Assembly: GCA_028693235.1 (NCBI GenBank)
Contig: JAQUVW010000004.1
Span: forward strand, 186,001-250,000
Direction: 5' to 3'
DNA from: Candidatus Gastranaerophilales bacterium
Lineage (GTDB): Bacteria; Cyanobacteriota; Vampirovibrionia; Gastranaerophilales; Gastranaerophilaceae
Length of the DNA: 64,000 nucleotides
Shown here: one piece after another, positions 50,137-56,973 of the stretch
Layout of the letters: each line of letters begins with the position of its first letter
Numbering within the stretch: position 1 is the stretch's first letter
The notes under the pieces: model-generated
What the model was told of the DNA's origin: nothing
Seen by the model: the letters and a program-made list of their open reading frames with translations, nothing else
Databases searched by the model: none
Translations under genes and position numbers: made by a program

Positions 50137-50715
50137 ATGAAAAAGACTACACTATGTCAAATTGCACTTGCTATCGCATTAGTAGGGACATTTGCAGGAA
50201 TTTCAGAAGCAGCTCAATGTCAAGGAAATCCACGACCCAACCCGCCAATGAATGACAGAATGGGACCACCTCCAATGAGAGCCAATCTTACGCCCGAGCA
50301 AAAAGCAAAAATGAAAAAAGAACATGCAAAACAAAAAGCAAAATTCGACTCAAGGCTGAACTTAACAGCAGAACAAAAAGCAAAAATCGAACAAAATCGT
50401 ATCGAGTCACAAAAGAAAATTAAACCTCTAATCGACCAAATGAAAGCGAAACGTGAAGCTATTCATAAAATTCAAGAATCGAATATGTCTTTGGCTGAAA
50501 AGGACAAGAAAATAGCCCCATTAAAAGAAGATATAAAAAATTTAAGGAAAGAAGCTCATCAATACAGAGAAGAAAACCGTAAAGCATTTGAAAGCGTGCT
50601 AACGGACAAACAGAAAAAAGAACTTGCTAAAATGAAAAAAGAACACGAAAACAAAATGCAAAAAAACATGAAAAATCACAAACCGCCAATGAGTCATACC
50701 CCATACGACAAATAA
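50137..50715 (+). CDS. Spy/CpxP-like periplasmic LTXXQ protein
   Basis: This 192-aa protein has a signal peptide (residues 1-26, cleavage near SEAA) and three LTxxQ-type motifs: LTPEQKAK, LTAEQKAK and LTDKQKKE. The chain is helical, very rich in Lys and Gln, with Met/Pro-rich ends (NPPMNDRMGPPPM). Spy/CpxP/ZraP proteins are stress-induced periplasmic chaperones or metal sensors. The Met- and His-containing ends could bind copper or zinc. It follows the sigma gene by 20 nt (AGGAAGGAG before the ATG), so it is probably a target of that sigma. Confidence 0.8.
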   Translation: MKKTTLCQIALAIALVGTFAGISEAAQCQGNPRPNPPMNDRMGPPPMRANLTPEQKAKMKKEHAKQKAKFDSRLNLTAEQKAKIEQNRIESQKKIKPLIDQMKAKREAIHKIQESNMSLAEKDKKIAPLKEDIKNLRKEAHQYREENRKAFESVLTDKQKKELAKMKKEHENKMQKNMKNHKPPMSHTPYDK

Positions 50716-50725
50716 GCTATTAGTA

Positions 50726-50754
50726 AAAAGCTCCTTGAAAATCGAGGAGCTTTT
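50726..50754. terminator. Bidirectional terminator between the LTXXQ gene and yajQ
   Basis: AAAAGCTCCT / AGGAGCTTTT forms a 10-bp stem with a 9-nt loop and flanking A/T runs, serving both converging genes. Confidence 0.85.
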
Positions 50755-50762
50755 AATTTATT

Positions 50763-51263
50763 TTATCTGTAATTTTGGAATTGTAAAGGAATATCATATT
50801 TTTCTTCATTTTCACGCAAGATTTGAATTACAGCCTGCAAGTCATCTCTATTTTTGCCGCTGACTCTAACCTGATCAGCCTGAATAGAGGCTTGCACTTT
50901 AAGTTTTGAATCCTTGATATCAGCAACAATTTTTTTAGCAAGCTCAGTCGTTAAGCCTTTTTTAAGATTAAAAATTTGTCTGACATTTCCCCCTAGAGCG
51001 TTTTCAACCCCTTGCGGGTCTAAGATTTTGATAGAAATATTTCTTTTAGCGAGTTTAGATTGCAGAATATCTAAAATATTTCTAAGTTTCATATCATCAG
51101 AAGTAGTAATAGTAACTGATTTATCACCATCTAGAATCACATCAGAATTTGTATTTTTAAGATCAAATCTTGAAATGATATCTCTTTTGGTTTGGTCAAC
51201 TGCATTCAAAAGTTCTTGTTTATCGAACTCTGAAACAACATCGAAACTAGCATCTTTAGCCAT
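50763..51263 (-). CDS. yajQ: YajQ family nucleotide-binding protein
   Basis: This 166-aa protein is all YajQ: SFDVVSEFDKQELLNAVDQT, ISRFDLKNTNSDV, and the C-terminal VQASIQADQVRVSGKNRDDL, IQILRENEEKYDIPLQFQNYR. Members bind nucleotides; some bind cyclic di-GMP and act with transcription factors. The role in this lineage is unknown. AGGAGAATTAT precedes the ATG. Confidence 0.95.
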   Translation of the reverse strand: MAKDASFDVVSEFDKQELLNAVDQTKRDIISRFDLKNTNSDVILDGDKSVTITTSDDMKLRNILDILQSKLAKRNISIKILDPQGVENALGGNVRQIFNLKKGLTTELAKKIVADIKDSKLKVQASIQADQVRVSGKNRDDLQAVIQILRENEEKYDIPLQFQNYR

Positions 51264-51340
51264 ATAATTCTCCTAATCTTTATTGCTAATAAAATAATCT
51301 ACACAATTATAACAGATATTTCATATTTTTAAAAACACGC

Positions 51341-51369
51341 TTGACATATTATAGACATTTGTCTATAAT
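51341..51369 (+). promoter_or_regulatory. Consensus promoter of the LexA/UmuD-like gene, leaderless arrangement
   Basis: TTGACA (51341-51346) and TATAAT (51364-51369) are 17 nt apart, an exact sigma70 consensus. The -10 box ends 6 nt before the ATG, and there is no Shine-Dalgarno. The palindrome 51350-51367 lies between and over these boxes. Confidence 0.85.
51350..51367. promoter_or_regulatory. Operator palindrome (LexA-type) in the promoter
   Basis: TATAGACA-TT-TGTCTATA is a perfect 8+8 palindrome. It covers the spacer and the start of the -10 box of the LexA/UmuD-like gene, the position of a self-repressing operator. The half-site is inferred to be bound by the product of that gene. Confidence 0.75.
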
Positions 51370-51375
51370 AAAAAT

Positions 51376-51951
51376 ATGCTAACAGAGAAACAAAAAAAAT
51401 TCTTCGAAAAATTAAAAGAAATGTACGGAAAAGAAGCTCTCCCCAGCTTCGAAATTATCGCCAATGATTTTGGATTTAAACATAAAAATTCCGTATGGCA
51501 GTATTTTAATAAACTAAAAGAAGCAGAATTAATATATGAAAGAAATAACAGATTTTATATATCTAAAGAAAGCTTCGGAGCAATTTTATTTACCCACGCT
51601 GTCAAAGCAGGCTTCGCAACAGTTGCAGAAGATACTATAGAAAAAAGAGTATCTTTAGATGAAAGTTTTGCTATCAACAAGCCTTCGACATTCTTATTTA
51701 CAGTATCAGGCGACTCAATGATAGACCTGGGCATTTTTGAAGGCGACAAAGTAATTGTCACAAAAACCTCTGAAGCAAAAAATGGAGATATAGTCCTTGC
51801 CTATATAGATGACGGCTATACGCTCAAAACTTATCGAAAAAAAGAGAACAAAGTATGGCTCCAACCTGCAAATGAAAAATACCCGAACTTGTACCCCAAA
51901 GAACAACTGATGATTTTCGGAGTGGCACAAGGTATCGTCAGAAAACTTTAA
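51376..51951 (+). CDS. LexA/UmuD-like self-cleaving repressor
   Basis: This is a 191-aa protein. Residues ~1-65 form a winged-helix DNA-binding domain like LexA (SFEIIANDFGFKHKNSVWQY). Residues ~75-191 form an S24 autoprotease: cleavage site Ala78-Gly79 in VKAGFATVAED, Ser114 in SGDSMIDLGIFEGD, and Lys151 in YTLKTYRKK, spaced as in LexA. The protease half looks more like UmuD (AGF-x3-A-D/E cleavage region, SGDSMID-GI) than like a standard LexA. The gene has a LexA-type operator in its own promoter and precedes umuC by 129 nt. It could be the genomic LexA or a dedicated UmuD that kept its DNA-binding domain. Confidence 0.85.
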   Translation: MLTEKQKKFFEKLKEMYGKEALPSFEIIANDFGFKHKNSVWQYFNKLKEAELIYERNNRFYISKESFGAILFTHAVKAGFATVAEDTIEKRVSLDESFAINKPSTFLFTVSGDSMIDLGIFEGDKVIVTKTSEAKNGDIVLAYIDDGYTLKTYRKKENKVWLQPANEKYPNLYPKEQLMIFGVAQGIVRKL

Positions 51952-51964
51952 CAAATTTCCTTCC

Positions 51965-51998
51965 TAAACCGAAAAAGTGTACACGTCTAATCGGTTTA
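51965..51998. repeat. Inverted repeat with internal palindrome after the LexA/UmuD-like gene
   Basis: TAAACCGA / TCGGTTTA (8 bp) encloses an 18-nt loop holding the palindrome GTGTACAC (51977-51984). It lies 13 nt after the stop codon and just before the hairpin at 52002. It may be a second protein-binding site or RNA stem. Confidence 0.6.
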
Positions 51999-52001
51999 AA
52001 T

Positions 52002-52034
52002 ATGCGGATACCCCACTATCCGCATACCCTTTTT
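52002..52034 (+). terminator. Terminator or attenuator between the LexA/UmuD-like gene and umuC
   Basis: ATGCGGATA-CCCCAC-TATCCGCAT is a perfect 9-bp stem followed by ACCC and five T. It would limit readthrough from the repressor gene into umuC. Confidence 0.7.
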
Positions 52035-52080
52035 AATATGTAATATCCCCTCTTACAAGTCAAACAAAGTAGAACGGATT

Positions 52081-53271
52081 ATGCGAAAAGAAAAACAAAT
52101 AGCACTCGTTGATTGCAACAACTTTTTTGTAGGTTGCGAACAAATAATGAACCCATCATTATATGGAAAACCTGTGTGCGTAATGAGCAACAACGACGGG
52201 TGTATAGTTTCTCGTTCAAATGAAGCTAAAAAACTCGGAATAAAAATGGGTATGCCATATTTTATGGCAAAAAAAGAATTTCCGACAGCCACCTATATTA
52301 CGGGGCGTTTGGGACTTTATCATGCCATATCACAAAGAATAAGAATGTTGCTTTTTGACTTTTCTCCGTCTGTAGAGATATATTCAATCGACGAAGCTTT
52401 CTTGGATTTGACTGACATCGACAAAATTTTCAATTTAAGTTACGAAGAACTCATAAAAAAAATAAGGGACACAATTAAAGAACAAACGGGAATTCAGGTT
52501 TCAGTAGGGCTTGCACCAAGTAAAACCTTGGCAAAAATCGCAACTGCCAAAGCAAAAAAGGGCGATTTCGTTTATAGAATAAAAAAGGAAGATATTCAAA
52601 AAGAATTAATTGAATATCCGGTAGAATCCGTGTGGGGAATTGGAAAAAATCTAACCTCTACCTTCAAAAGTTTCGGAATTTTTACAGCATTTGATATAAC
52701 AAAAAAAGATGATGATTTTCACAAAAAACATTTGGGTAAAAAAGGGCTTGAGCTAAAATACGAGCTTTTGGGTGAAAGCGTAATTCAAAAAATAGACAAC
52801 GATGAAAAGCCAAAATCCATACAAAAGACATCTTCTTTCAAAAAATGCACAAATGACAAAGAATATATTAAAAACGAACTTTTGACGCACTTGCATAATG
52901 TTTGTGCAAAACTTCGACGACTTAACTTGGGAGCGAAAGAACTTTGCGTAATGCTAAGGAGCAAGGATTTCAGAGTTTACGTAGAAAGAGTGGAGCTAGG
53001 CAGATTTGAAGATAGCGAGTATGCCTTAGCTACAGTCATCGACAGACTTTTTGAACGACTTTATTTTGAGCACGTTTTATACCGTTCTTCAGGGATTTTT
53101 GTTAACAAGCTCAAAGAGAACGTGGCAAACCAGCTTGAATTTTTCAGAGATGAAAATAGAGAAAAAGCAAAAAAGATATCAGAAGTTTGGGATAAAATAG
53201 AAACTAAGTACGGACGGAATGTCTTCAGCGTTGGCAGACTACCTGTAAACGAAAAAAAAGAGCCTCACTAA
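52081..53271 (+). CDS. umuC: Y-family translesion DNA polymerase UmuC
   Basis: This 396-aa protein is the catalytic subunit of an error-prone polymerase V-type enzyme. Catalytic acidic residues are D11 (VDCNNFFVGCE) and D104/E105 (YSIDEAFLDL). MSNNDGCIVSRSNEAKKLGI and VSVGLAPSKTLAKIATAKAKK are UmuC-type rather than DinB-type. A beta-clamp-binding motif QLEFF lies at 351-355. F16 fills the usual steric-gate position next to F15. The ATG at 52081 follows ACGGATT; no LexA-type palindrome is seen directly upstream. Activation by the UmuD-like gene 129 nt upstream is likely. Confidence 0.95.
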   Translation: MRKEKQIALVDCNNFFVGCEQIMNPSLYGKPVCVMSNNDGCIVSRSNEAKKLGIKMGMPYFMAKKEFPTATYITGRLGLYHAISQRIRMLLFDFSPSVEIYSIDEAFLDLTDIDKIFNLSYEELIKKIRDTIKEQTGIQVSVGLAPSKTLAKIATAKAKKGDFVYRIKKEDIQKELIEYPVESVWGIGKNLTSTFKSFGIFTAFDITKKDDDFHKKHLGKKGLELKYELLGESVIQKIDNDEKPKSIQKTSSFKKCTNDKEYIKNELLTHLHNVCAKLRRLNLGAKELCVMLRSKDFRVYVERVELGRFEDSEYALATVIDRLFERLYFEHVLYRSSGIFVNKLKENVANQLEFFRDENREKAKKISEVWDKIETKYGRNVFSVGRLPVNEKKEPH

Positions 53272-53278
53272 GAGGCTC
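53260..53278 (-). terminator. Terminator of the nucleotidyltransferase gene, inside the end of umuC
   Basis: GAGCCTC-ACTAA-GAGGCTC is a perfect 7-bp stem; on the minus strand it is followed by eight T. It sits over the last codons and stop of umuC, so the two converging genes share this DNA. Confidence 0.8.
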
Positions 53279-53301
53279 CTAAATAAACACGTAATATATT
53301 T

Positions 53302-55050
53302 TTAATCAGCATTGTCATAAACAATGCAATTTCCGTTTAGGGTAGTAGCTCCGTATTTTTCTTCAAATTGAGCCAATTTTTCACGAGCAGATTTATTCAT
53401 AAACGTAACGCCTGAATCTTGGTCAACGTTGTCGACAGCATCATTTAACATAAATTTTGGCAAGCCGTAGAATAAATTTTCAGGAGAATCAGCACCGTGA
53501 GTTGATGTTTCTTTAGCCATCAATCTGAAAGTTTCAGGGATAGTAACATCTTTGCCGAGGTCGTCCCAGAAAGCAGCCCCTCCCCCTTTCTTTTCAAGAA
53601 GTGAAGTATAGCATTTCATAGGTTCGCCATTTTCGTCCTTAAATTCACCTTTTTGACAAGCTTCAACGAGCGGTGTAATAAAGTTTTTAGCCAAACCGAG
53701 TTCTTTAGGTGATTGCATAAGCTCCACACCCATATTTTTCAATTTAGAAAGTGCTTGAGGCCCGATGATATAAATACCGGGGTTTGCCATATATTTGTCT
53801 TTTCCTTGAACTTTGGCTGGAGCTGCGGCTTCTAAAGTTTTTGGTTTTTCGACAAAGGATTTTATCTCCAAGGTGCCGTTATCACGAGGAACAGCTTGCA
53901 TAAGCCCGAAGTCTTTAGCTCTTGACTCAGCAGCTTCATAGTAAGGAATCAAGATAGCGGCATCGGCATTTTTCTTGTAAGCCTCGTAAGCCCTTGTTAT
54001 ATCAGCGTTGGTAATAGTGTCTGCGTTGAGAATAATCAAAGGGGCATCTGTTTTTGTAGTGTCTAAAGCTAATGCCTTTGCGATACAGCCACCATCTCCG
54101 AGGTTAGTTTCTTGCAAATTTTGTTTAACATTGTCACCTTTTAGTGTGCCTTTACCGGACAGATACTCAAAAGCATCTTCTTGAGAATTATCTAAGTAGC
54201 CTGATTTTGCCATTTGGTCTAAAGCATTACACATTAGTGTATAATTAGGGTCGGTCGGGAGCTTAGCTGCAGGCTTGCAATCAGCGTAGTCAAACAATCT
54301 TGTACCATAACCGCCTGCCAAGACCATAAAAGTAGGACGGTCATTTTGAACAAGGTCAATCGCATCACCTCGTTCTACATTTGAGTGAACTCCACTTTTT
54401 CTGTAAGATTCAGAAGCATCATAGACTCTATCTTCTTTGTTAAAAACAACGACTTGAGAATCTCCACGCCCTTGGAACGAAATATTTTTAGAATCAGAAC
54501 CTGTTTTTGCTTTACCTGCATTAATTATAGAAAATCCATTTTCATTTTCGACGTTTGCCCCCGGCAGAACTTGAATTTTTATGCCAATTTCTTTGTCAAC
54601 GATTTCAGCAACGGGAGCAAATTTACCTGTTTTCAATCTAACTTGAGGTAAATTGTCGTTGAGCATAGATTTTGAAATTTTAATAGATGACTTATCAGAA
54701 CCTTCTTGTGTAATTATATAGTTGCGAATAGCTTCTTCAGGATTAGTTTCCGCATCGATTTGAAGCCCTTTATTTTGCCCGCCCATGCCTGTAGATTCAA
54801 GCGAATCAGATTTTTCGACATCAAAGATATTTGGGATATAAGCTTGGAAATCCTCAACTACTGCACCAAGAGAAGCAGCACTACCGAAGCTGATATTAGC
54901 AAGGGCATTTTGTCTTATTGCCATATTAGCTTTTGGCGAATTAATAATTGTTTGAGATTGCGTGACAGGGTTTTTAGCCACATCATTAGCTTTTCTTTGA
55001 AGCTTAGAAGCGGACGCTGAAGTTGAATAAGCACTAATACTTTGAATCAT
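53302..55050 (-). CDS. Nucleotidyltransferase with long N-terminal extension
   Basis: This 582-aa protein starts at the ATG at 55050 (AAGGAGAG 5 nt upstream); the frame is open for another 156 nt but that part is a leader. Residues ~1-240 are a Ser/Asn-rich extension of unknown fold with two short look-alike motifs, NISFG (52-56) and NISFQG (189-194). Residues ~240-500 form a sugar-1-phosphate nucleotidyltransferase: LAGGYGTRL (244-252), CKPAAKLP, and LIILNADTITNADI as the metal site. The C-terminal ~80 residues are unassigned. It may activate a sugar for a glycan, but substrate is unknown. Confidence 0.8.
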   Translation of the reverse strand: MIQSISAYSTSASASKLQRKANDVAKNPVTQSQTIINSPKANMAIRQNALANISFGSAASLGAVVEDFQAYIPNIFDVEKSDSLESTGMGGQNKGLQIDAETNPEEAIRNYIITQEGSDKSSIKISKSMLNDNLPQVRLKTGKFAPVAEIVDKEIGIKIQVLPGANVENENGFSIINAGKAKTGSDSKNISFQGRGDSQVVVFNKEDRVYDASESYRKSGVHSNVERGDAIDLVQNDRPTFMVLAGGYGTRLFDYADCKPAAKLPTDPNYTLMCNALDQMAKSGYLDNSQEDAFEYLSGKGTLKGDNVKQNLQETNLGDGGCIAKALALDTTKTDAPLIILNADTITNADITRAYEAYKKNADAAILIPYYEAAESRAKDFGLMQAVPRDNGTLEIKSFVEKPKTLEAAAPAKVQGKDKYMANPGIYIIGPQALSKLKNMGVELMQSPKELGLAKNFITPLVEACQKGEFKDENGEPMKCYTSLLEKKGGGAAFWDDLGKDVTIPETFRLMAKETSTHGADSPENLFYGLPKFMLNDAVDNVDQDSGVTFMNKSAREKLAQFEEKYGATTLNGNCIVYDNAD

Positions 55051-55514
55051 TTTTCTCTCCTTAATAAATATAAACGCAGAAATTAATACATAACTTACCG
55101 ATTTTGGTGTACAAGACGCCTCGCGGAGGGTGCAGAAAACACCGCAAGAATCTTCACACTTTATGGATGCTCTATTATCAAACCACCAAAAAATATTTTT
55201 TGACACCTAATTTAACAAAATTTTACATAGAAAAAAGCTATGAATTTAGGGGTTCATAGCTATAGATTAGGGATATGTGTATCGTCGTCTTCTAAGGAGT
55301 ATAGATGTATTTTAGCAATGATGGGGTGGACATAAATCATACAAAATTATGAATAATTTTTTTTTCTTTAGCATTTTTTCGTATAAAAGAAGTATGGAAG
55401 TTTTTGAAAATAGGGTTTCAAAAAACGACTCCCGAACATGGCTAGCCTAGAAGATGAGGCAATTTTTATTTAGTGTTGTATAATAATATTTATAAATAAA
55501 AATAGGATAAGATA
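55051..55514. other. 464-nt intergenic region upstream of the nucleotidyltransferase and TPR genes
   Basis: On the minus strand the ~150 nt before 55050 contain GC-rich self-complementary stretches (CCTC-CGC-GAGG; GGTG/CACC), which may be a structured leader. A 9-bp hairpin with a minus-strand T tail lies at 55231-55261. On the plus strand a 15-codon frame at 55305-55352 has AAGGAG 5 nt upstream and is followed by AAAATTAT-GA-ATAATTTT and a T run. TATAAT at 55479-55484 probably serves the TPR gene at 55515. No known RNA family was recognised. Confidence 0.5.
55231..55261 (-). terminator. Hairpin with minus-strand T tail in the intergenic region
   Basis: AGCTATGAA / TTCATAGCT has an 8-nt loop; read on the minus strand it is followed by six T. 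No minus-strand gene ends upstream of it, so it either ends a small RNA or acts as an attenuator ahead of the nucleotidyltransferase gene. Confidence 0.55.
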
Positions 55515-56912
55515 ATGAAACAACAAGTATTGGTAAATCAAGCTCAAGCCTTGATGGATAACGACAATTTTGAACAAGCATATGAAATGTTAAAAAAAGG
55601 CTATGAAGCTGAAAATAATAACGCTGACTTAGTTGAAAAGCTTGCACTTGCAGCAAAAACACTGGGCAAGGAAGAAGAATCAATCGAATATTGGGAAAAA
55701 CTTGTTGAATTATCTCCTGAAAATTTCATGGCATACAATGAGCTCCAAGACTTGTATTTCAATACAGATAAACACAAATATTATTTAACAAGAGCAAAAA
55801 TCAAAGTTTTCCAAGGTAATATGGGGCAAGCTATAACAGACTACAAAAAAGCAATAGACTCAACAACTGACGAAAACGACATAATCAATACAAGATTATT
55901 ACTGGCAAAGGCATTTGAATTTGTAAAAAAAGAGGGAAATGCGATAGATGAATATTTTAAAATATTAGACCATAAAGAAGATTTGGCAGTATTTTATAAA
56001 CTTGCCGATTTGTATAACGAAACAGGCGACCCTCATTCAGCGATAAACGTCTTGGACAGGGCGATTGAAGCATACCCTGACAACACTGAAATAAAAGAAT
56101 TTATGGCAAAATTGCTGATAAATACAAATCAATTAGATACTGCATTAAAATTTGTGCAATCGGACCTGAATAAGGTAAAGATATATTTAATGCTTGACGA
56201 TAACGAAAAAGCCTATGAAATTCTCAAAAACTCAGACCACTCAGATGCACAATATAACTTGTTAATGGCGGAATATTATTTTAACAAAAAAGATTTTGCA
56301 GCCTGCAAAGGAGAAATTGAAGCCTTTAAAACGAAAGAGCCTAATAGCCCTCTTGTATATCAAATGAGTGCATTAATTGATGAAGAGCAAGACAATATGG
56401 CACACGCTCATTATAATTGGGGACGCTATTATCTAATGAAAGAAGATAGAGCGATGGCACAAAATGAATTTTTAATCGCCCACAATATCGACCCTAAAAA
56501 TCTTGATGTAATCAATGCAATCGTAAAAATATATGAGGCGAACGGTGAAACTCATGCTTTGCTTGAATTTTATGAAAAAATTCTTGAAATCGACCCCAAG
56601 AATGAAGCTGCACTTGAGAATCTTGCCAAATTTTATAAAGACATGTGCGAATTTTCAAACGCAATAAACTACTATGAAAAACTTTATGAACAAAACAACA
56701 AAAACTATAAAATATTAAAAGACTTGGCATATTGCTACGAAAAATCAAAAAACAACTATTTAGCAAAAGAATATTATAATAAATACTTGGCAAAAGCACC
56801 ATTAACACCTGAAAACGAAGCACTAAAGGCTAAAATAAACAAAATGTCAGAAGAAACAATGCAAGAAGATGACGGATTTCTAAACAAATTATTTAGCTTT
56901 TTTTCAAAATAG
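55515..56912 (+). CDS. Cytoplasmic TPR protein
   Basis: This 465-aa protein contains about ten tetratricopeptide repeats (for example NAINYYEKLYEQNNKNYKIL). The C-terminus is a short hydrophobic tail ending LNKLFSFFSK, which could touch the membrane. No signal peptide is present. TAGGATAAGATA precedes the ATG, and a TATAAT box lies about 30 nt upstream. gpmI follows 61 nt later. Function unknown. Confidence 0.85.
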   Translation: MKQQVLVNQAQALMDNDNFEQAYEMLKKGYEAENNNADLVEKLALAAKTLGKEEESIEYWEKLVELSPENFMAYNELQDLYFNTDKHKYYLTRAKIKVFQGNMGQAITDYKKAIDSTTDENDIINTRLLLAKAFEFVKKEGNAIDEYFKILDHKEDLAVFYKLADLYNETGDPHSAINVLDRAIEAYPDNTEIKEFMAKLLINTNQLDTALKFVQSDLNKVKIYLMLDDNEKAYEILKNSDHSDAQYNLLMAEYYFNKKDFAACKGEIEAFKTKEPNSPLVYQMSALIDEEQDNMAHAHYNWGRYYLMKEDRAMAQNEFLIAHNIDPKNLDVINAIVKIYEANGETHALLEFYEKILEIDPKNEAALENLAKFYKDMCEFSNAINYYEKLYEQNNKNYKILKDLAYCYEKSKNNYLAKEYYNKYLAKAPLTPENEALKAKINKMSEETMQEDDGFLNKLFSFFSK

Positions 56913-56973
56913 CTTTAAGTTTTTTCTTTATAAGAGATAATATTGTCAGGTATAGAAGAAAAAAGGAAACGAA

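Noticed and set aside
55051-55200. Known riboswitch in the nucleotidyltransferase leader
   Set aside because: Some stems are visible but no conserved core of a known riboswitch class was recognised.
55051-55206. N-terminal extension of the nucleotidyltransferase to 55206
   Set aside because: The extra 52 codons give an unusual Cys/Trp-rich sequence over a GC-rich self-complementary stretch, while the ATG at 55050 has an excellent AAGGAGAG site.
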